Source: Maribacter cobaltidurans
Lineage (GTDB): Bacteria > Bacteroidota > Bacteroidia > Flavobacteriales > Flavobacteriaceae
Length of the DNA: 64,000 nucleotides
Direction of reading: 5' to 3'
NCBI RefSeq assembly: GCF_002269385.1
Contig: NZ_CP022957.1
Location: 863,001 to 927,000, forward strand
The notes under the pieces are model-generated. The model saw only the letters and a program-made list of their open reading frames with translations. It was not told the DNA's origin and did no database searches. Within the stretch, counting starts at the first letter, position 1; every line of letters begins with the position of its first letter. Of this stretch, positions 52,129 to 62,329 are shown in pieces. The translations under genes and the position numbers were made by a program.

Positions 52129-55100
52129 CTATCTAATTAATTGGATCCAGCCTTTGTCCGTCTGGCTTTCCATAGGGCCAAAATCATTAACCAAAGTATA
52201 TTGAAGCACATAGAAGTATGTACCTTTGGGCACTTCTTTACCCTTAAAAGTACCGTCCCATACATCTGCAACGGATTGGGTTCCGTTAGGTACCGTATCC
52301 GACCCCTCAAAAATGGTATTTCCATACCTGTCCACAATGGATATGGAATATTCTATACCCATACCGATATTGGTTATAGGGTCTTCAAGATTTAACCTTA
52401 AAACATCGTTCGTTCCATCACCATTGGGTGAGAATTGGTTAAAAAGAAATCCTGGATCCGCAGGGGTTCTTTCGTTGATGGTTACTCGCTGGGTACTTTG
52501 ATTGTTGGCGGCATCTTTACTGTCCCTTGGCGAAGATCGATTCAATATTGCTGTATTGCTAAAACTACCCACAGCGGTTACCCTTCCTGTAATTTGAAGT
52601 TCTACCGAGTTTTCCTCCCCAGCCAGTATGGAAGGTATTTCCCAAATCCCTGTGGCATTATTATACAGCCCAATATCAGCGATATACGATTCATATTCAA
52701 AAAGAGCCTCTTTACCTTCCTCTATAACATCACTAATTATTACATTATTGATGGCTTCTGCAAAATCAGATGCATTGGTAAGATTGGTCACTGTGATGGT
52801 AAACGTTATCTGTTCGCCCACCAAAGGGGTTTCATTATTCACTGACTTTTCTATGGCCAAATCTATCCCTTCGTATACTTGCGTTTCAATTGGGAGAGTT
52901 GCCTTATCATTATCAGGATTATCGTCTAAGGGCGTTGAACTAATTAATTCCGCTGTATTCGTGTAGCTTCCATCCTCCAGCACTACCGCTGTAATATCCA
53001 AAGTGGCTGATTCCAATGCCGGTAAATTGACCATAGTCCATGTCCATGATTCGTCAAGTGGGCTATATTCTCCTAAAGACGTTGTATGGGACACATAGTC
53101 AAATCCCGTACCGGTCAAATCATCAACTATGATAACCTCATCCACTTGTTTATCCGTTAGGTTCCTTACCGTTATGGTAAACGTAATTTCATCTCCCGGA
53201 GCTACATTTTCACGATCCGCCTCTTTAGTAATTTCCAGATCAACTGGACAGTCCGGGCTAGAATTATCTGGGATACAGGCATTTTCATTCGCCGGATCTT
53301 GTTGGTCGTTTACCCCATCGGCATCTGTATCTTCCGTATTGGAATCCAAAGCGTCTATGATTCCATCCCCATCCTCGTCCAAAGGGTTTTGAACATCGGG
53401 ACCGACTTCCTCCCCGTCCAAGATTCCATCACCATCGGTATCCGGGTCGTTGGGATCCAAATCCAAGGCTACTTCCTCTCCTGTAAGCAAACCGTCATTA
53501 TCGTCATCTACATTACATTCGCTTACCGTGATTACAACATCCACAGAAATATCGGTACATGGGGCCGTTGCCACATTGGTCGTGTAAGTAAATGTATATT
53601 GGCCATTGGGAACCCCTTCAAAATCCACTTCATTATCTGCATTTATGGTCAGGGTATTTCCATTGGTCGACCAGGTTCCCGAGCTTGCTCCAACCAATCG
53701 ACTGTCCAAGTCAATGATCGAATTACCAAAGGCAGCGATACTACAGGCGCCCCCATTCGTAACCGTGCCCGTTATAGGTTCATTACCTATGGTCGCAATA
53801 ACCTCAATCCGTTCGGAAGCGCAACCATTGGAAACGGCTTCCACATAAAAGCTTGTAGTTTCGGAAATAGTAGGAGTAATAAAGTTATCCCCAGCTCCTA
53901 AAGGCGTATCTGCATCTATGGCATCATACCAATTAAATAGAGCTCCACCAGTTGCCTCCACAGAGAGTTGCACATTGGAAGGTCCACAGGCCTCCCCGTC
54001 CGTCACGTCAACAATCACAGGAATAATATTCAAGAAAAGTTCCACTTCAATCGTTCCACTGGCACAATCGTCAGTAAAAATTTCAGGTGTACCGTTGTCA
54101 TCCAAGAAGAAACCAAAGTAAGAACCCTCCAAGGTAGGATTGTCTACCTCAGCTGGCAATAAATAGGCATTCTCGTTCAACGGATTGCTGCTAGTACTCC
54201 AAACCAATCTAGTGGAACCTACCCGGCCGGCTGGTGGCGTTGTACTGGTATAATCATTTAAACTGGTAATCGTGGTATTCTGAAAAATGGGGGTAGGGCC
54301 CGTCTCCGCTTCCACACCACAAAACGTGGTTTCCAAACTGGTATCCAGTATAGGTGTATCCGACACACAATTGTCGTCATCGTTTATGGTTCCGGTAGCC
54401 GTACCTCCTCCGCTCGTTTGTACTCCGGGATTATTAGGAGTTCCCAATTGTACCGTGAACGTTTCACTATCTTCAAGAATTTGATCGTTATTGATGGCCA
54501 CTGTGATTTCTTCTGTCTCACCGGCAGTACCTGCAAAACTTAGTGTACCAGGCGTGGCGGTAAAATCCGTTCCCCCTCCCGTGGCGGTCCCATTCGTAAA
54601 AGTATATGGAACCGTAAATCCACCTGTAACTGCCAAATCAAGCGTCACCGTGAAAACTAGGTTTCCTGATGGAATATTCTCATTTATTGCAACATCGGCA
54701 ATGGTTAGGGAAGCGGTATCATTATCTACGTTGATAACAGCAATATCTGCAACAGCTCCACCTCCCAAACTATTGTAATTTGAATCTGTAGAAACCACAT
54801 TTCCTGTTACTATGGTATAGTTTTGATTCCCATCTACAACGGCATCATCCACTCCGGTTACAGTAACAGGGACCCCCGTATTCCAACTACCAGGGGGGAT
54901 ACTCACGGGAGAGGACACCGTTCCTTCTCCCGTATCACTACTTGACAAAGCAACGCTTACTGCCGAAGTAGGCTGGCTAGTAAGGGAAATAGTGAATGTT
55001 GCGGTTCCTCCTGCCTCGGTTGTATTTCCACTTATAGCTGAAACTACTACCCCGGCGCTATCGTTGTCCTGAATATCAATGGTTTCAGTTCTTGTGGGAA

Positions 55101-56229
55101 TTGGCCCAAGCGAATAACCTGTACCAGCGACCAAAGTAAGGATGACGGTTTCAGTAGGTTCGACTATATCATCATCTATGGGCGTAATCACGATGTTGGC
55201 CGTTTGCTGCCCATTTGCTATGGAAACTACCCCCGGTATATTCGTATAATCCGTACCACTTGTTGCCGTTCCATCTATAATATATTCAACCTCTATAGGA
55301 CTGCCTGTTGTATTTGGGCTGCCAAGGTCTACCGTAAAAGTAGCGGTATTGTTCGCCGGGGTATTTTCTGCAGCTGTATCATCTGGGGAAGATATCGTGG
55401 CTTCATAATCATTGTCCAAAATATCCACCGAAGCTTGGGTGGGCGTACCAATTACAAAAAGTGGATTACCTGTACCAGTTAAGGTTAGAATAACATTTTC
55501 AGTGCCCTCCGCCAAAGTATCGTCCACTGGATTGATGGTAATGTTCCTGGAGATGGTTGTGCCATCGCTTGGAAATGTAAAATTCCCGGTGAAGGCATAA
55601 TCAACTGTTTCCGTAGCAGTACCTGTAAGTGTATAGGGCACGGTAAAAGGCAAACCTGTGTCATTGGGATTGCTCAGTAAAATTCGAAACCGGGCAATAG
55701 CACTCCCCTCTTCCGAACCCTCTGGAATGACCGGTATGACCGTAAAGGTTCCTATATCATCATCCAATAAGGTAATGTCCGCTGAACTTGCACCTAAGTC
55801 AATGGTATATGCGCCGGGCTGAATGACCCATCTCACCAGCTCATCACCCTCCACCAAATTATCATCATCAATATTCAAGTCCACCGTAGCCTGTCCTGAG
55901 CCCAAGAATGTAGATACCGTTACTGATGGTGGCAAGGCATCATAATCAACATTGGGAGTTGCCGTACTACCAGGATCGACAGAAAGAAAAACTTCAACGT
56001 CAACACTACCTATAACTATTGGGGCTCCAGTTACACTAATGGTAAACTCCCCATCAATTGTCCCCGCTTCATTTGCCGTATCTATTGAAGCAGTTATGGA
56101 AACGGTTTGCCCGTATACATCCCCACCAAAAAGACCGAAAGCTAAAAAAAGTACTAAAAGAAAGACCGACTTCTGAAACGTAAGACGTTGGACTCTATTT
56201 AATATGCGGAAGTTATTATTCAATTTCAT
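52129..56229 (-). CDS. giant Calx-beta/DUF11 surface protein with T9SS type B sorting domain
   Basis: A 1366-residue exported protein starting at 56229 (MKLNNNFRIL); the frame extends 15 codons upstream without reason to use them. A signal peptide ends near GDVYGQ. About five Calx-beta repeats fill residues about 40-640 (each ending in DDD/DND-type calcium loops). An Ig-like/PKD-like stretch follows. Thrombospondin type 3-like Asp-rich repeats (DPNDPDTDGDGILDGEE and others) lie at about 940-1020, and two DUF11 repeats at about 1030-1270. The C-terminal gliding-motility-associated domain (FNQFSPNGDGTNDVLRL to the end) is the secretion signal. It is probably an adhesin shown on the cell surface. 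Confidence 0.93.
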   Translation of the reverse strand: MKLNNNFRILNRVQRLTFQKSVFLLVLFLAFGLFGGDVYGQTVSITASIDTANEAGTIDGEFTISVTGAPIVIGSVDVEVFLSVDPGSTATPNVDYDALPPSVTVSTFLGSGQATVDLNIDDDNLVEGDELVRWVIQPGAYTIDLGASSADITLLDDDIGTFTVIPVIPEGSEEGSAIARFRILLSNPNDTGLPFTVPYTLTGTATETVDYAFTGNFTFPSDGTTISRNITINPVDDTLAEGTENVILTLTGTGNPLFVIGTPTQASVDILDNDYEATISSPDDTAAENTPANNTATFTVDLGSPNTTGSPIEVEYIIDGTATSGTDYTNIPGVVSIANGQQTANIVITPIDDDIVEPTETVILTLVAGTGYSLGPIPTRTETIDIQDNDSAGVVVSAISGNTTEAGGTATFTISLTSQPTSAVSVALSSSDTGEGTVSSPVSIPPGSWNTGVPVTVTGVDDAVVDGNQNYTIVTGNVVSTDSNYNSLGGGAVADIAVINVDNDTASLTIADVAINENIPSGNLVFTVTLDLAVTGGFTVPYTFTNGTATGGGTDFTATPGTLSFAGTAGETEEITVAINNDQILEDSETFTVQLGTPNNPGVQTSGGGTATGTINDDDNCVSDTPILDTSLETTFCGVEAETGPTPIFQNTTITSLNDYTSTTPPAGRVGSTRLVWSTSSNPLNENAYLLPAEVDNPTLEGSYFGFFLDDNGTPEIFTDDCASGTIEVELFLNIIPVIVDVTDGEACGPSNVQLSVEATGGALFNWYDAIDADTPLGAGDNFITPTISETTSFYVEAVSNGCASERIEVIATIGNEPITGTVTNGGACSIAAFGNSIIDLDSRLVGASSGTWSTNGNTLTINADNEVDFEGVPNGQYTFTYTTNVATAPCTDISVDVVITVSECNVDDDNDGLLTGEEVALDLDPNDPDTDGDGILDGEEVGPDVQNPLDEDGDGIIDALDSNTEDTDADGVNDQQDPANENACIPDNSSPDCPVDLEITKEADRENVAPGDEITFTITVRNLTDKQVDEVIIVDDLTGTGFDYVSHTTSLGEYSPLDESWTWTMVNLPALESATLDITAVVLEDGSYTNTAELISSTPLDDNPDNDKATLPIETQVYEGIDLAIEKSVNNETPLVGEQITFTITVTNLTNASDFAEAINNVIISDVIEEGKEALFEYESYIADIGLYNNATGIWEIPSILAGEENSVELQITGRVTAVGSFSNTAILNRSSPRDSKDAANNQSTQRVTINERTPADPGFLFNQFSPNGDGTNDVLRLNLEDPITNIGMGIEYSISIVDRYGNTIFEGSDTVPNGTQSVADVWDGTFKGKEVPKGTYFYVLQYTLVNDFGPMESQTDKGWIQLIR

Positions 56230-56382
56230 AGCGTTTCTTTTAAACACTGGGCAGCGTTCCAAAATGCCCAGCACATCATAAAAACAGAAGCCAATATTAC
56301 CAAAAAAATGAGCCTAAACCGTTAATTAACAGATTAAACAGCCATTTTCTTGATAAACTACCCTTTTATAAGAAATATACGG

Positions 56383-57267
56383 CTACTCCAATTCTGGACT
56401 TTGGGTTTCAACCGAACCATCAATTTTCTTGACCAAACCCTGAAGTACTTTTCCAGGACCAATTTCCGTAAAGACCGTTGCACCATCGGCAATCATCTGT
56501 TGTACGCTTTGCGTCCACTTTACGGGTGCCGTTAACTGGGAAATGAGGTTTTTCTTGATTTCTTCAGCATCGGTTACCGCAGTGGTCGTTACGTTCTGAT
56601 AAATCGGACAACTTGGGGCGGCAAAATTCGTACCTTCTATGGCACTGGCCAATTCTTCCCTGGCAGGTTCCATCAAAGGCGAATGAAAAGCCCCACCCAC
56701 GGGCAAAACAAGGGCTCTTCTTGCTCCGGCCTCCTTTAATTTTTCACAGGCCAAATTTACGGCCTCTACTTCACCCGAAATCACCAATTGTCCGGGACAA
56801 TTATAATTTGCAGCAACCACGATTCCCGGGGTTTCGGCACATATTTTTTCTACTATGATATCGTCCAGGCCTAATACCGCAGCCATTGTACTTTGTTGCA
56901 TTTCACATGCCTTTTGCATGGCCAAAGCCCTCTTGGACACCAATTGAAGCCCGTCCTCAAAATTTAACGTACCATTGGCTACCAAGGCACTAAACTCCCC
57001 AAGGGAATGCCCCGCTACCATATCGGGCTTAAAACTATCGCCCATTACCTTGCTCAAAATGACGGAATGTAAAAAAATGGCGGGTTGGGTAATTTTAGTT
57101 TCCTTAAGTCCTTCCGCAGTTCCATGGAACATAGTCTCCGTGATGGAAAAACCCAGAATCTCATTGGCTTGATCGAACATTGTCTTGGCTACCGGATATT
57201 TCTCGTATAAATCCAATCCCATACCCACAAACTGTGCCCCTTGTCCGGGGAAAATATATGCGTTCAT
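56383..57267 (-). CDS. fabD: malonyl-CoA:ACP transacylase
   Basis: A 294-residue enzyme that moves malonyl from CoA to acyl carrier protein to feed fatty acid elongation. The opening YIFPGQGAQFVGMG and the nucleophile Ser88 in AGHSLGEFSALV are canonical. His in GGAFHSPLM and Arg in the SKRALAMQ segment complete the active site. It is the last gene of the minus-strand set that starts at the sensor kinase, 68 bp after the carbonic anhydrase gene. Confidence 0.97.
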   Translation of the reverse strand: MNAYIFPGQGAQFVGMGLDLYEKYPVAKTMFDQANEILGFSITETMFHGTAEGLKETKITQPAIFLHSVILSKVMGDSFKPDMVAGHSLGEFSALVANGTLNFEDGLQLVSKRALAMQKACEMQQSTMAAVLGLDDIIVEKICAETPGIVVAANYNCPGQLVISGEVEAVNLACEKLKEAGARRALVLPVGGAFHSPLMEPAREELASAIEGTNFAAPSCPIYQNVTTTAVTDAEEIKKNLISQLTAPVKWTQSVQQMIADGATVFTEIGPGKVLQGLVKKIDGSVETQSPELE

Positions 57268-57335
57268 CGTTTTAAATTTAGGTTCGGCAAAAGTAAGGAT
57301 TATCGCCGTAACGACCTTTTATTTAGTTTATCAAG

Positions 57336-57851
57336 TCAATCATTTTCTTTAAACCAACCAGAGTACATGATGTATGCTTCGGCGATTCTATTAATCTCAC
57401 CCGCACTTAATTCTGGACTTATATCCTTTATCTTTTTTGCCGGCATACCGGCAAAAACACTCCCCGAAGGTACATGTGTACCTTTGGTCACCACGGCACC
57501 CGCTGCTATAATGCTGTTGCTTTCAACAACACAATCGTCCATGACTATACTTCCCATGCCAATAAGCACATTGTCCTTAATGGTACACCCGTGAACAATG
57601 GCATTATGGCCTATGGAGACATTATTACCGATATTGGTAGGCGATTTTTGATAGGTACAATGGATAACCGCACCATCCTGGATATTTACCTTGTTTCCAA
57701 TATTGATGTAATGAACATCGCCCCTAATCACGGCATTGAACCAAACACTGCACTGGTCTCCCATCGTGACCTCACCCACAATACTAGCGTTTTCGGCCAA
57801 AAAACAATTCTTACCTATTTTTGGATGTTTTCCATTCACCTCTTTAATCAT
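57336..57851 (-). CDS. gamma-carbonic anhydrase family protein
   Basis: A 171-residue left-handed beta-helix trimer. The hexapeptide repeats are clear (IVGEVTMGDQCSVWFNAVIRGD ...), and the three zinc-ligand positions are His64 (VIHC), His82 and His87 (IGHNAIVHG). Proteins of this size (YrdA/PaaY-like) bind zinc; many lack strong carbonic anhydrase activity, so the actual reaction is uncertain. It lies 16 bp downstream of the response-regulator gene. Confidence 0.93.
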   Translation of the reverse strand: MIKEVNGKHPKIGKNCFLAENASIVGEVTMGDQCSVWFNAVIRGDVHYINIGNKVNIQDGAVIHCTYQKSPTNIGNNVSIGHNAIVHGCTIKDNVLIGMGSIVMDDCVVESNSIIAAGAVVTKGTHVPSGSVFAGMPAKKIKDISPELSAGEINRIAEAYIMYSGWFKEND

Positions 57852-57866
57852 AAACTCTTTTTTATA

Positions 57867-58598
57867 TTAATCAAAATACGACAACAAGTCTTTCTTTTTG
57901 GATGCCGAAACCAATAATTCCTTTCCGTTGGACAATACCACGCTACCGCCCTTACCCTTTCGATATTTGACTATTTCATTCACATTGACCAAATACGATT
58001 TGTGAATACGGGCAAAATAAAATTCCAACAAAGCGTCCTCAAAATATTTAAGTGTTTTGCTTACCAAGATCTTTTTGTTCTCCAAATAGATTTCAGTATA
58101 ATTATCATCGGCCTGACAATATAGGATTTCTTCCACATTGAGTACTTGAAACCCGTCTTGTTGTGGCAGTGTCAATTTTCCCTGTATACTTTTGGTATTG
58201 GTGTTCAAGACCTTTTCCTGTAAATGGTTTTCCTTGGTCCTTACCTCCTTTACATATTCTACTGCTTTTACCAGTTCATCAATATTTATAGGTTTGGTGA
58301 GGTAGTAAGCTGCATGATGATTTAGGGCATCCTTGGCATAATGATCGTAAGCCGTAACGAAAACCGTTTCAAAGCTTCTGTCTGGTATTTGGTCCAAAAG
58401 ATCAAAGGCATTGCCGAAAGGCATTTCCACATCCAAAAAGACCAAATCAAGCTCGTTTTTTTCTATTAACCCAAGACCTTCCTTTATGGAAGAAGCCATA
58501 CCGACAAGTTCAACATCCGGACAGTACTTATTTATGTAGTTACTGAGGATTTCCCTACTATTGGCTTCGTCCTCAACTAAAATCGCTCTTAAGTTCAT
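57867..58598 (-). CDS. LytTR-type response regulator
   Basis: A 243-residue transcription regulator. The receiver domain (about 1-120) has the phospho-acceptor Asp56 in LVFLDVEMP, with acidic pair Glu9-Asp10 and a Lys in the TKPINIDEL loop. The LytTR DNA-binding domain fills about 140-240 (ILYCQADDNYTEIYLENKK ... FARIHKSYLVNVNEI). The ATG overlaps the kinase stop (58595-58598), so the pair is translationally coupled. Confidence 0.95.
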   Translation of the reverse strand: MNLRAILVEDEANSREILSNYINKYCPDVELVGMASSIKEGLGLIEKNELDLVFLDVEMPFGNAFDLLDQIPDRSFETVFVTAYDHYAKDALNHHAAYYLTKPINIDELVKAVEYVKEVRTKENHLQEKVLNTNTKSIQGKLTLPQQDGFQVLNVEEILYCQADDNYTEIYLENKKILVSKTLKYFEDALLEFYFARIHKSYLVNVNEIVKYRKGKGGSVVLSNGKELLVSASKKKDLLSYFD

Positions 58599-60799
58599 TT
58601 GTCTTTTTTTAAGGTAAACAATACTTGGGTGCCCTCCCCATTGGATTTTAAATTAGAAATGGAAACGGATACTTTGTCACCATACATATCATTTAAAATA
58701 GCTATCCTCTGTTTTATATTTCCCATCCCCTTGGACTTTTGTTTCCTTTGGTTCACCGTTTTTAATTCAGCTGATTTCTTTCTGCCTATACCGTCATCAA
58801 CAACCAGTATTTCCAACTCATTTTCATTCTTAGCACGAACCCTTACTTCCAAAAAGCCTTTTTCTTCCTTATATCTGAGTCCGTGCCATATGGCGTTTTC
58901 TATATAGGGTTGCAATAACATAGGAGGAATCTGAAAGGTGGAGACATCCAAATTTTCATCGACCTGCATGCGGTAATCGAATTTATCCGGAAAGCGTGAG
59001 TGCTCCAGTTTAATATAAAGCTCAAGAAGCTCCAACTCCTTGGACAAAGGGATAAAATCTTCCTCCGAATTTTCAAGCACGGACCGCATCAACTTGGAAA
59101 AATCACTCAAATATCTATTGGCACTTCGCTCATCGCTCTTTGAAATATAATTGTTTACGGAATTTAGCGCATTGAAAATAAAATGGGGATTCATCTGTGA
59201 CCTTAGTGATTTTAAGGCCAGTAGATTATTCGCCAACTTTTGTTGCTGGTTGCTCCTATAGAAAAAGAACGCCGCCAATCCCGTTAGCAATAATCCAAAA
59301 ATCAAGGAGTATATGATCCAGCGTTGGCGTTTGTAACTTTCCTCCGCCAATTCTTGTTCCGTTAGTGCCAACTCGTATTTGCTCTGTGATAATTCCCGCT
59401 CCTGTTCCAAACCGGTTATCCTACTCTGTGTAGCAGCGATTTCCCTATTAAAACGTGCCGCCCTGGAAATTTCCTGTTCTTTCCGTATGTACAAGGTATC
59501 CACTAGGGAGACATAATCCTGATAGGTTTCCAAGGCCCTATTGTAATCCCCTTTATATTCATAGACTTCAGATAATTTTCTAGTCGCATCCTTTTGCACC
59601 ACCAAATCGTTATTGGAATCCGCTTGGATTATGCTTCGTTGTAGATAGGGAATTGCCTCTTCATACTTATCTTGGGCTATATAGGCGTTCGCAATTTTAT
59701 AATTGATTCTTTGGGTGGTTATGGTATCCCCTAAACCTGAGGCTTTATCCTCGTTTGGTATGTTCAGCTTGTCCAATTCTTTCAAGCTATTTTTCCTGAT
59801 GGCAATTTCCTCGGTATACTCGTTTCTTTTATTGTAAAAATCAGCCACCTTTTCCCGTTCCTGTAAGACCCGTTTGGGCTCCAATTTTCCGGCAAGCTCT
59901 ACGGAGTTTCCATAATACACCTCGGCCTCCCTTAGTTGGTTGTCCTGGGCATAGGCATCGGCAATTTTTGAGTTCAAATCGGTCATCTTTGGGGCAATCT
60001 GGTTCTTTGTGGCCACTTTTAACCCCTCGTTATAATAGTCAACTGCCAGTTTAATCTCATTCATTTCTTTTTTAATGTCCCCTAGAATTTCATATAGCTC
60101 CACCCGTTGAAAAGGCACCATATTTTGTAGTTTCTGAAGGGGCACCAGTACTTCCTCGGCTTTTTTTAATTGACCCGTTATCTCATAGGTTCTTGCCAAT
60201 AGCAAAGAGGTGGCAATGGTTTTATTGGCTTGCAGGGCATCCTCAAAATTATCTATGGCCAAATCATATTGTTTATGATACAAATAGATTTCACCCAGTT
60301 TGGTCAGGGATTTTGCCAACTGGTCCTTATTGCCATTAGGTCCCAATACTTCCATGCTCTGAGCCACGAAATCAATACTTCTTGCGATATTGTCCTTTCT
60401 GTAGTATTCTGCGGAATCCAGCAAAGATTGGTAGTTAAACATTTTATTTCTACTGATAGAGGAATTACTTAATTGCCTGTTATTCTTGGTTTCATCTACG
60501 ACTTGAAGTTTAATTTCATCCTTGCTGGTTACTTTATGCCTAACGGTTTCGAAACTAGTGTGTTCCAAAACTAAATCCTCCCCAATGGATACGGATATCT
60601 TAAATTCGCCTAAACCATTCGTCAATGTGAATTGCCCAGAACTTGTAGAAACGGAAACACCTGAAACTGGCGTATGGGTACTTTGGGATTCTACCAGCCC
60701 CTTTAGAACAAACTTGGAGTTTGTACTATTCTGTCCGAATACCTTGCTGCCTGCCAGAAGTAATAGTAGTATAATATATAAAATCGAACTACGCATCAA
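58595..60799 (-). CDS. LytS-type sensor histidine kinase with N-terminal regulatory-like domain and TPR repeats
   Basis: A 734-residue membrane sensor. A signal peptide (about 1-22) leads into a carboxypeptidase-regulatory-like beta domain (about 30-95; KGLVESQSTHTPVSGVSVST). About seven TPR repeats follow (about 130-430), then a coiled coil, a single membrane helix (about 490-512), and the His_kinase domain with the phospho-accepting His in QMNPHFIFNALNSVNN. The ATPase domain (ENAIWHGL, VVDDGIGRKK) completes it. TPR-bearing kinases of this type are common in Bacteroidota and probably sense periplasmic protein or cell-envelope cues. It starts the operon; alternative start 60796. Confidence 0.93.
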   Translation of the reverse strand: MMRSSILYIILLLLLAGSKVFGQNSTNSKFVLKGLVESQSTHTPVSGVSVSTSSGQFTLTNGLGEFKISVSIGEDLVLEHTSFETVRHKVTSKDEIKLQVVDETKNNRQLSNSSISRNKMFNYQSLLDSAEYYRKDNIARSIDFVAQSMEVLGPNGNKDQLAKSLTKLGEIYLYHKQYDLAIDNFEDALQANKTIATSLLLARTYEITGQLKKAEEVLVPLQKLQNMVPFQRVELYEILGDIKKEMNEIKLAVDYYNEGLKVATKNQIAPKMTDLNSKIADAYAQDNQLREAEVYYGNSVELAGKLEPKRVLQEREKVADFYNKRNEYTEEIAIRKNSLKELDKLNIPNEDKASGLGDTITTQRINYKIANAYIAQDKYEEAIPYLQRSIIQADSNNDLVVQKDATRKLSEVYEYKGDYNRALETYQDYVSLVDTLYIRKEQEISRAARFNREIAATQSRITGLEQERELSQSKYELALTEQELAEESYKRQRWIIYSLIFGLLLTGLAAFFFYRSNQQQKLANNLLALKSLRSQMNPHFIFNALNSVNNYISKSDERSANRYLSDFSKLMRSVLENSEEDFIPLSKELELLELYIKLEHSRFPDKFDYRMQVDENLDVSTFQIPPMLLQPYIENAIWHGLRYKEEKGFLEVRVRAKNENELEILVVDDGIGRKKSAELKTVNQRKQKSKGMGNIKQRIAILNDMYGDKVSVSISNLKSNGEGTQVLFTLKKDK

Positions 60800-61099
60800 T
60801 TTTTATTAACGTCATTCAAGATAAAAACAAACAGATAGGAGTATTCAAGTAAACGGCTTTCCTCCAAAGTTCCATAGAAAATGATTCTTTTTCATCTTTT
60901 TAAACTACCGTAAACTTAGCTGATTTACCCCATACTAAAAAATGCCATTTACAGCTAAATATGGGAATTTCGGGCCGTTTTATCAGCTTTGCTAAAAGAA
61001 AGATATCGTTAACTAGCCCAAAAGGCACCTTCCCTCAAAGCCACTTTATTTCCAAAAAGTTTCATCCTAGGTTTACGTCGTAATCAAATCAATAAAACG
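60800..61099. other. intergenic region between divergent transcription units
   Basis: A 300-bp AT-rich region between the kinase (minus) and VWA (plus) genes. It should hold both promoters, but no close TTTG-N18-20-TAnnTTTG match and no protein-like reading were found. Confidence 0.5.
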
Positions 61100-62275
61100 A
61101 TGATAAAAATTCAAAAAGCACTGGCTATAGGATTCATGGCAATGAGTATAAATTTAGGCTATGGATGTAAAAATGAACCAAAAAATGAAAAACAAATCCT
61201 ATTGGTACAGAGGGTTGAACCTAACAAAAAACCGAACAAGAGGACGGTTAAAATCGCATTGTTATTGGATACCAGTAACAGTATGGACGGATTGATCAAT
61301 CAGGCGAAATCCCAATTATGGGACATCGTCAATGAATTCACCAGGGCCAAATGTGGAAATGAAACCAGACCCGATCTTCAAATCGCATTGTACCAATATG
61401 GAAACGATGACCTTTCCTATAGGGAAGGCTATATACAACAGGTCTTGAATTTTAGTAGTGACCTGGACGAAATTTCCAAAAAATTATTTTCACTGACTAC
61501 CAATGGAGGTGAAGAATACTGTGGTGAAGTTATCCAAACTTCCTTGAAGCAATTGGAATGGGGCAAAAACCCGGATAATTTGAGAATAATCTTTATTGCG
61601 GGAAACGAACCTTTTACGCAAGGTCGATTAAATTATAAAGATGCCGTCACCAATGCCAAGGAAAACGATGTCGTTGTGAACACCATATTTTGTGGTAACT
61701 ATGAACAAGGTATTGAAACGGAGTGGAAAAGAGGTGCCCAACTTACAGGGGGCGAATATATGGCCATAGACCATAATAGGGAAGTAGTCCATATCAATAC
61801 CCCCTATGACGATATCATCATTCAATTGAATTCAAAACTGAACAAAACATATATTTCATATGGCGCTATGGCAAGCGAATATGAAGAAAAACAAGCTTCA
61901 CAGGATGAAAATGCCATGAGTATTGGGTATGGCGTTGCTATAAAACGGGCTGTAAGCAAAAGTTCCCGACTTTACAATAATAAATCTTGGGATTTGGTCG
62001 ATGCTTCGGCCGATGATGATTTTAGTTTGGAAAAAGTGGAGAAAGAAAGTCTGCCGGAAGAACTAAAAGGAAAATCAAACCAAGAAATAGAAAAATACAT
62101 TAATGGCAAACGTGAGGAAAGGGAACGTATTCAGGCCGAAATCGCTGAAATAAATAAAAAACGGGAAATTTACATTGCCGAAAATCAAAAAGAAAACACT
62201 CAGGGCGAACTAGAAAGTGTAATGCTGAGCGCAATAAAAAAACAAGCGGCTCAAAAAAATTACACGTGGGATTAG
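61100..62275 (+). CDS. VWA-domain lipoprotein
   Basis: A 391-residue protein with a lipoprotein signal ending at Cys23 (GYGCKNEP). The von Willebrand factor A domain spans about residues 48-245. The metal-ion-dependent adhesion site reads DTSNS at 57-61 (ALLLDTSNSMDGLINQAKSQ), with further acidic/Thr positions in TTNGGEEYCGE. A long Lys/Glu-rich helical tail (about 300-391) follows. Such proteins bind partners through a divalent metal; the partner is unknown. A terminator follows 23 bp after the stop. Confidence 0.88.
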   Translation: MIKIQKALAIGFMAMSINLGYGCKNEPKNEKQILLVQRVEPNKKPNKRTVKIALLLDTSNSMDGLINQAKSQLWDIVNEFTRAKCGNETRPDLQIALYQYGNDDLSYREGYIQQVLNFSSDLDEISKKLFSLTTNGGEEYCGEVIQTSLKQLEWGKNPDNLRIIFIAGNEPFTQGRLNYKDAVTNAKENDVVVNTIFCGNYEQGIETEWKRGAQLTGGEYMAIDHNREVVHINTPYDDIIIQLNSKLNKTYISYGAMASEYEEKQASQDENAMSIGYGVAIKRAVSKSSRLYNNKSWDLVDASADDDFSLEKVEKESLPEELKGKSNQEIEKYINGKREERERIQAEIAEINKKREIYIAENQKENTQGELESVMLSAIKKQAAQKNYTWD

Positions 62276-62297
62276 TAATGAAATATTAAATCATTTC

Positions 62298-62329
62298 AGG
62301 GCCTTTTACAAATGTAGGAGGCCCTTTTT
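62298..62329. terminator. bidirectional terminator
   Basis: AGGGCCT (62298-62304) pairs with AGGCCCT (62319-62325), followed by T-run; inner TACA/TGTA can extend the stem. It separates the convergent VWA and PorP-type genes. Confidence 0.8.

Noticed and set aside
52129..56229. Repeated DNA that could suggest a CRISPR or tandem-repeat array
   Set aside because: The repeats are degenerate protein-level Calx-beta, Asp-rich and DUF11 repeats inside one open frame, without constant spacers.
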